From positions 1-7,839 of the forward strand of contig JAFGTO010000495.1 of assembly GCA_016934095.1 (NCBI GenBank): DNA of 7,839 nt, given 5' to 3'. The DNA is from Candidatus Glassiibacteriota bacterium. GTDB lineage: Bacteria > Gemmatimonadota > Glassbacteria > GWA2-58-10. Shown one piece after another: positions 6,504 through 7,839 of this stretch. The translations under genes and the position numbers were made by a program. The stretch's first letter is position 1; every line of letters starts with the position of its first letter. The notes under the pieces are model-generated. The model did not search any database. It was given only the letters and a program-made list of their open reading frames with translations, and was not told where the DNA came from.

Positions 6504-7839
6504 TTTCCATCCATCTGCTGTTCGGCCAGGACGCGGCCCAGCTCCCCGACCAGCCCGGCGGGGGGCAGGTCGTAGTACAGCCCGTAATGCGGGCCGCGCG
6601 AAGGGTCCACTCCCCTCAGGAAGATATAATAGACCCCGCCGAAGTTGATATCGTACCTGTAATCCGGCACCCGGTACCTCAGGTAGCGGTCCAGGGCCAC
6701 GGCGTAAAGGTGGTACTGCAGGGTATAGAGCTCTCTCTGCATCGCTGCGGCCAGGGCTTCCGGGCGGTAGTCCCCGACACTGGCGCCCAGGTAGTTGGAC
6801 TTCCAGTCCACCAGGTAAAAGCGCCGGCCGTGCCTGAGCACCAGGTCGATGAACCCCTTGAGGAAACCCCTGACCGGCGAGAACTCGAGCCTGCCGATTT
6901 TCTCGGGGAAGCTTTCCGCCACCGGGCCGCGGCCAAAGGCGGCGAAGACCTCCCGCAGCTTTTCCGGTGTCAGCGGGTTCAGCGGGAGATAGAACTCGAG
7001 CTCGTTAAGCCTCTCAGGTAAACCGACCCGGCCCAGGGTGAATTTTTCCCCGTCCCTTCCGAGCTCGGCAGAGAACAGGCGCTGCAGCAGCCCGCAGACT
7101 TCCTTTTTCCAGGAGGGGTCGAAGCCGTAGAGCCTCAGCTCCTCGTCCACCCGGCCTTCCAGCTCGACAGGGTCGGTCCCGCTGAAATCCAGCCGCTCGA
7201 GCAATCCGTGAAAGAAGTTTCCTGCTTTCGTGCCCCTGGGGAAAGCGAAAATGCCCCGGGGTCCCTCCCGACCGGGGGCCGGCTCTTCCAGGCCGGCGGC
7301 CTGGGCATCGCGGTCGGGCAGCTCGGTCTCACGGGCCTTGCCGGAGGCGAGGGCGGAAAAGCTGGAGATCTTCCAGCTCCGGTCGATCCGGCCTGAGAAC
7401 CTGCGGCAGGCAAGCCTCCGGCCTGCGTCCGGCAGCGACGGGCAGGGTTCTCCCGCACCCGGCGGGAGCGGGCCGAGGGCGATAGACCCGCCGGCAGAGT
7501 CCGCAACCCGCTGCAGGTCGCTGCGGAGCTGTTCGCTGCTCAGGTTTTTCACCGCGGCGGCAGGCTCGGCCGGGCTGGGCCGGTGGAAAAGGTAGGCTGG
7601 GGCGGAGCTCCAGCTTTCGTTGATCCTGCCCCAGACCAGGTAGCAGCGGCTCCTGGCGCGGGTCAGGGCCACGTAGAGCAGCCGCAGGTCTTCCGCCAGG
7701 CTCTCGGTTTCGGCGAGTTTCCGGTTCTCCTCCCGGTCTGTGGAGCCCAGGTCCAGGGTGAGGTGCCCCCGGCTGTCGTGGAACCGCAGGGGTTGCTCTT
7801 TCCTGCCGCCGGCCGAGCCGTCCCAGGCCATCGGGCAGA
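6500..7839 (-). CDS. recB: RecB, beta subunit of exodeoxyribonuclease V, C-terminal part (runs off right edge)
   Basis: The reading frame is open to the window edge, so this is the last 445 or so residues of a protein usually near 1200 long. The 3'-to-5' helicase end is visible as LRLLYVALTRAR (motif VI), followed by a variable linker and a complete RecB-family nuclease domain. Counting from the in-frame Met at 7831, nuclease residues are H208 in GNFFHGLLE, D329 in GFIDLV, and D342 and K344 in VDWKSN. They align with E. coli H956, D1067, D1080 and K1082; the D-to-D and D-to-K spacings are identical. The QYHLYAVALDRYL (372-384) and FGGVYYIFLRGVD (397-409) segments also match E. coli closely. 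The Met at 7831 is internal, not the real start. The stop overlaps the recD start by 4 bases. recC is expected upstream, outside the window. Confidence 0.97.
   Translation of the reverse strand, partial: CPMAWDGSAGGRKEQPLRFHDSRGHLTLDLGSTDREENRKLAETESLAEDLRLLYVALTRARSRCYLVWGRINESWSSAPAYLFHRPSPAEPAAAVKNLSSEQLRSDLQRVADSAGGSIALGPLPPGAGEPCPSLPDAGRRLACRRFSGRIDRSWKISSFSALASGKARETELPDRDAQAAGLEEPAPGREGPRGIFAFPRGTKAGNFFHGLLERLDFSGTDPVELEGRVDEELRLYGFDPSWKKEVCGLLQRLFSAELGRDGEKFTLGRVGLPERLNELEFYLPLNPLTPEKLREVFAAFGRGPVAESFPEKIGRLEFSPVRGFLKGFIDLVLRHGRRFYLVDWKSNYLGASVGDYRPEALAAAMQRELYTLQYHLYAVALDRYLRYRVPDYRYDINFGGVYYIFLRGVDPSRGPHYGLYYDLPPAGLVGELGRVLAEQQMDGK

Noticed and set aside
4662..7839. A phage-defence or novel helicase-nuclease system
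   Set aside because: Both proteins match the ordinary RecB and RecD subunits closely in motifs, length and order. Nothing here calls for a new system.

Overview
The window is high-G+C bacterial DNA with every recognised gene on the minus strand, so transcription runs from high to low coordinates. The organism is probably a Gram-negative bacterium: it has a RecBCD-type repair enzyme, an exported oxidoreductase with a twin-arginine signal, and a large secreted protein with a lipoprotein-type signal. This mix (Tat-exported Gfo/Idh/MocA proteins and big Asp-box propeller proteins) is typical of polysaccharide-degrading, often uncultivated lineages near the FCB/PVC groups. The sequence does not allow a firmer taxonomic call.

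Right part (7839 down to 4662): the C-terminal part of recB, cut by the window edge, overlaps recD by 4 bases. recC and the rest of recB should lie beyond the right edge. Both proteins keep their helicase motifs, and RecB keeps its nuclease residues, so this looks like a working exonuclease V locus.

Middle (4661 to 3085): a 239-base spacer, then a Gfo/Idh/MocA oxidoreductase whose start is set by a strong Shine-Dalgarno site and a Tat signal. It carries an extra five-cysteine cluster. Two stem-loops follow its stop codon, the second with a U-tract.

Left part (3084 to 1): an AT-rich 296-base spacer holds four consecutive inverted repeats and a sigma70-like promoter. It leads into an 808-residue Asp-box propeller protein. 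After 43 bases a second, paralogous gene begins and runs off the left edge. The two propeller proteins share an N-terminal motif resembling that of GH74 xyloglucanases, and they probably form an operon for handling an extracellular glycan. The adjacent oxidoreductase could act on sugars in the same compartment, but the terminator and promoter between them suggest separate transcription.

I saw no tRNA, rRNA, CRISPR array, insertion sequence or defence island. The parts worth a second look are the paralogous propeller pair, the structured spacer at 2889-3060 and the cysteine cluster of the oxidoreductase.
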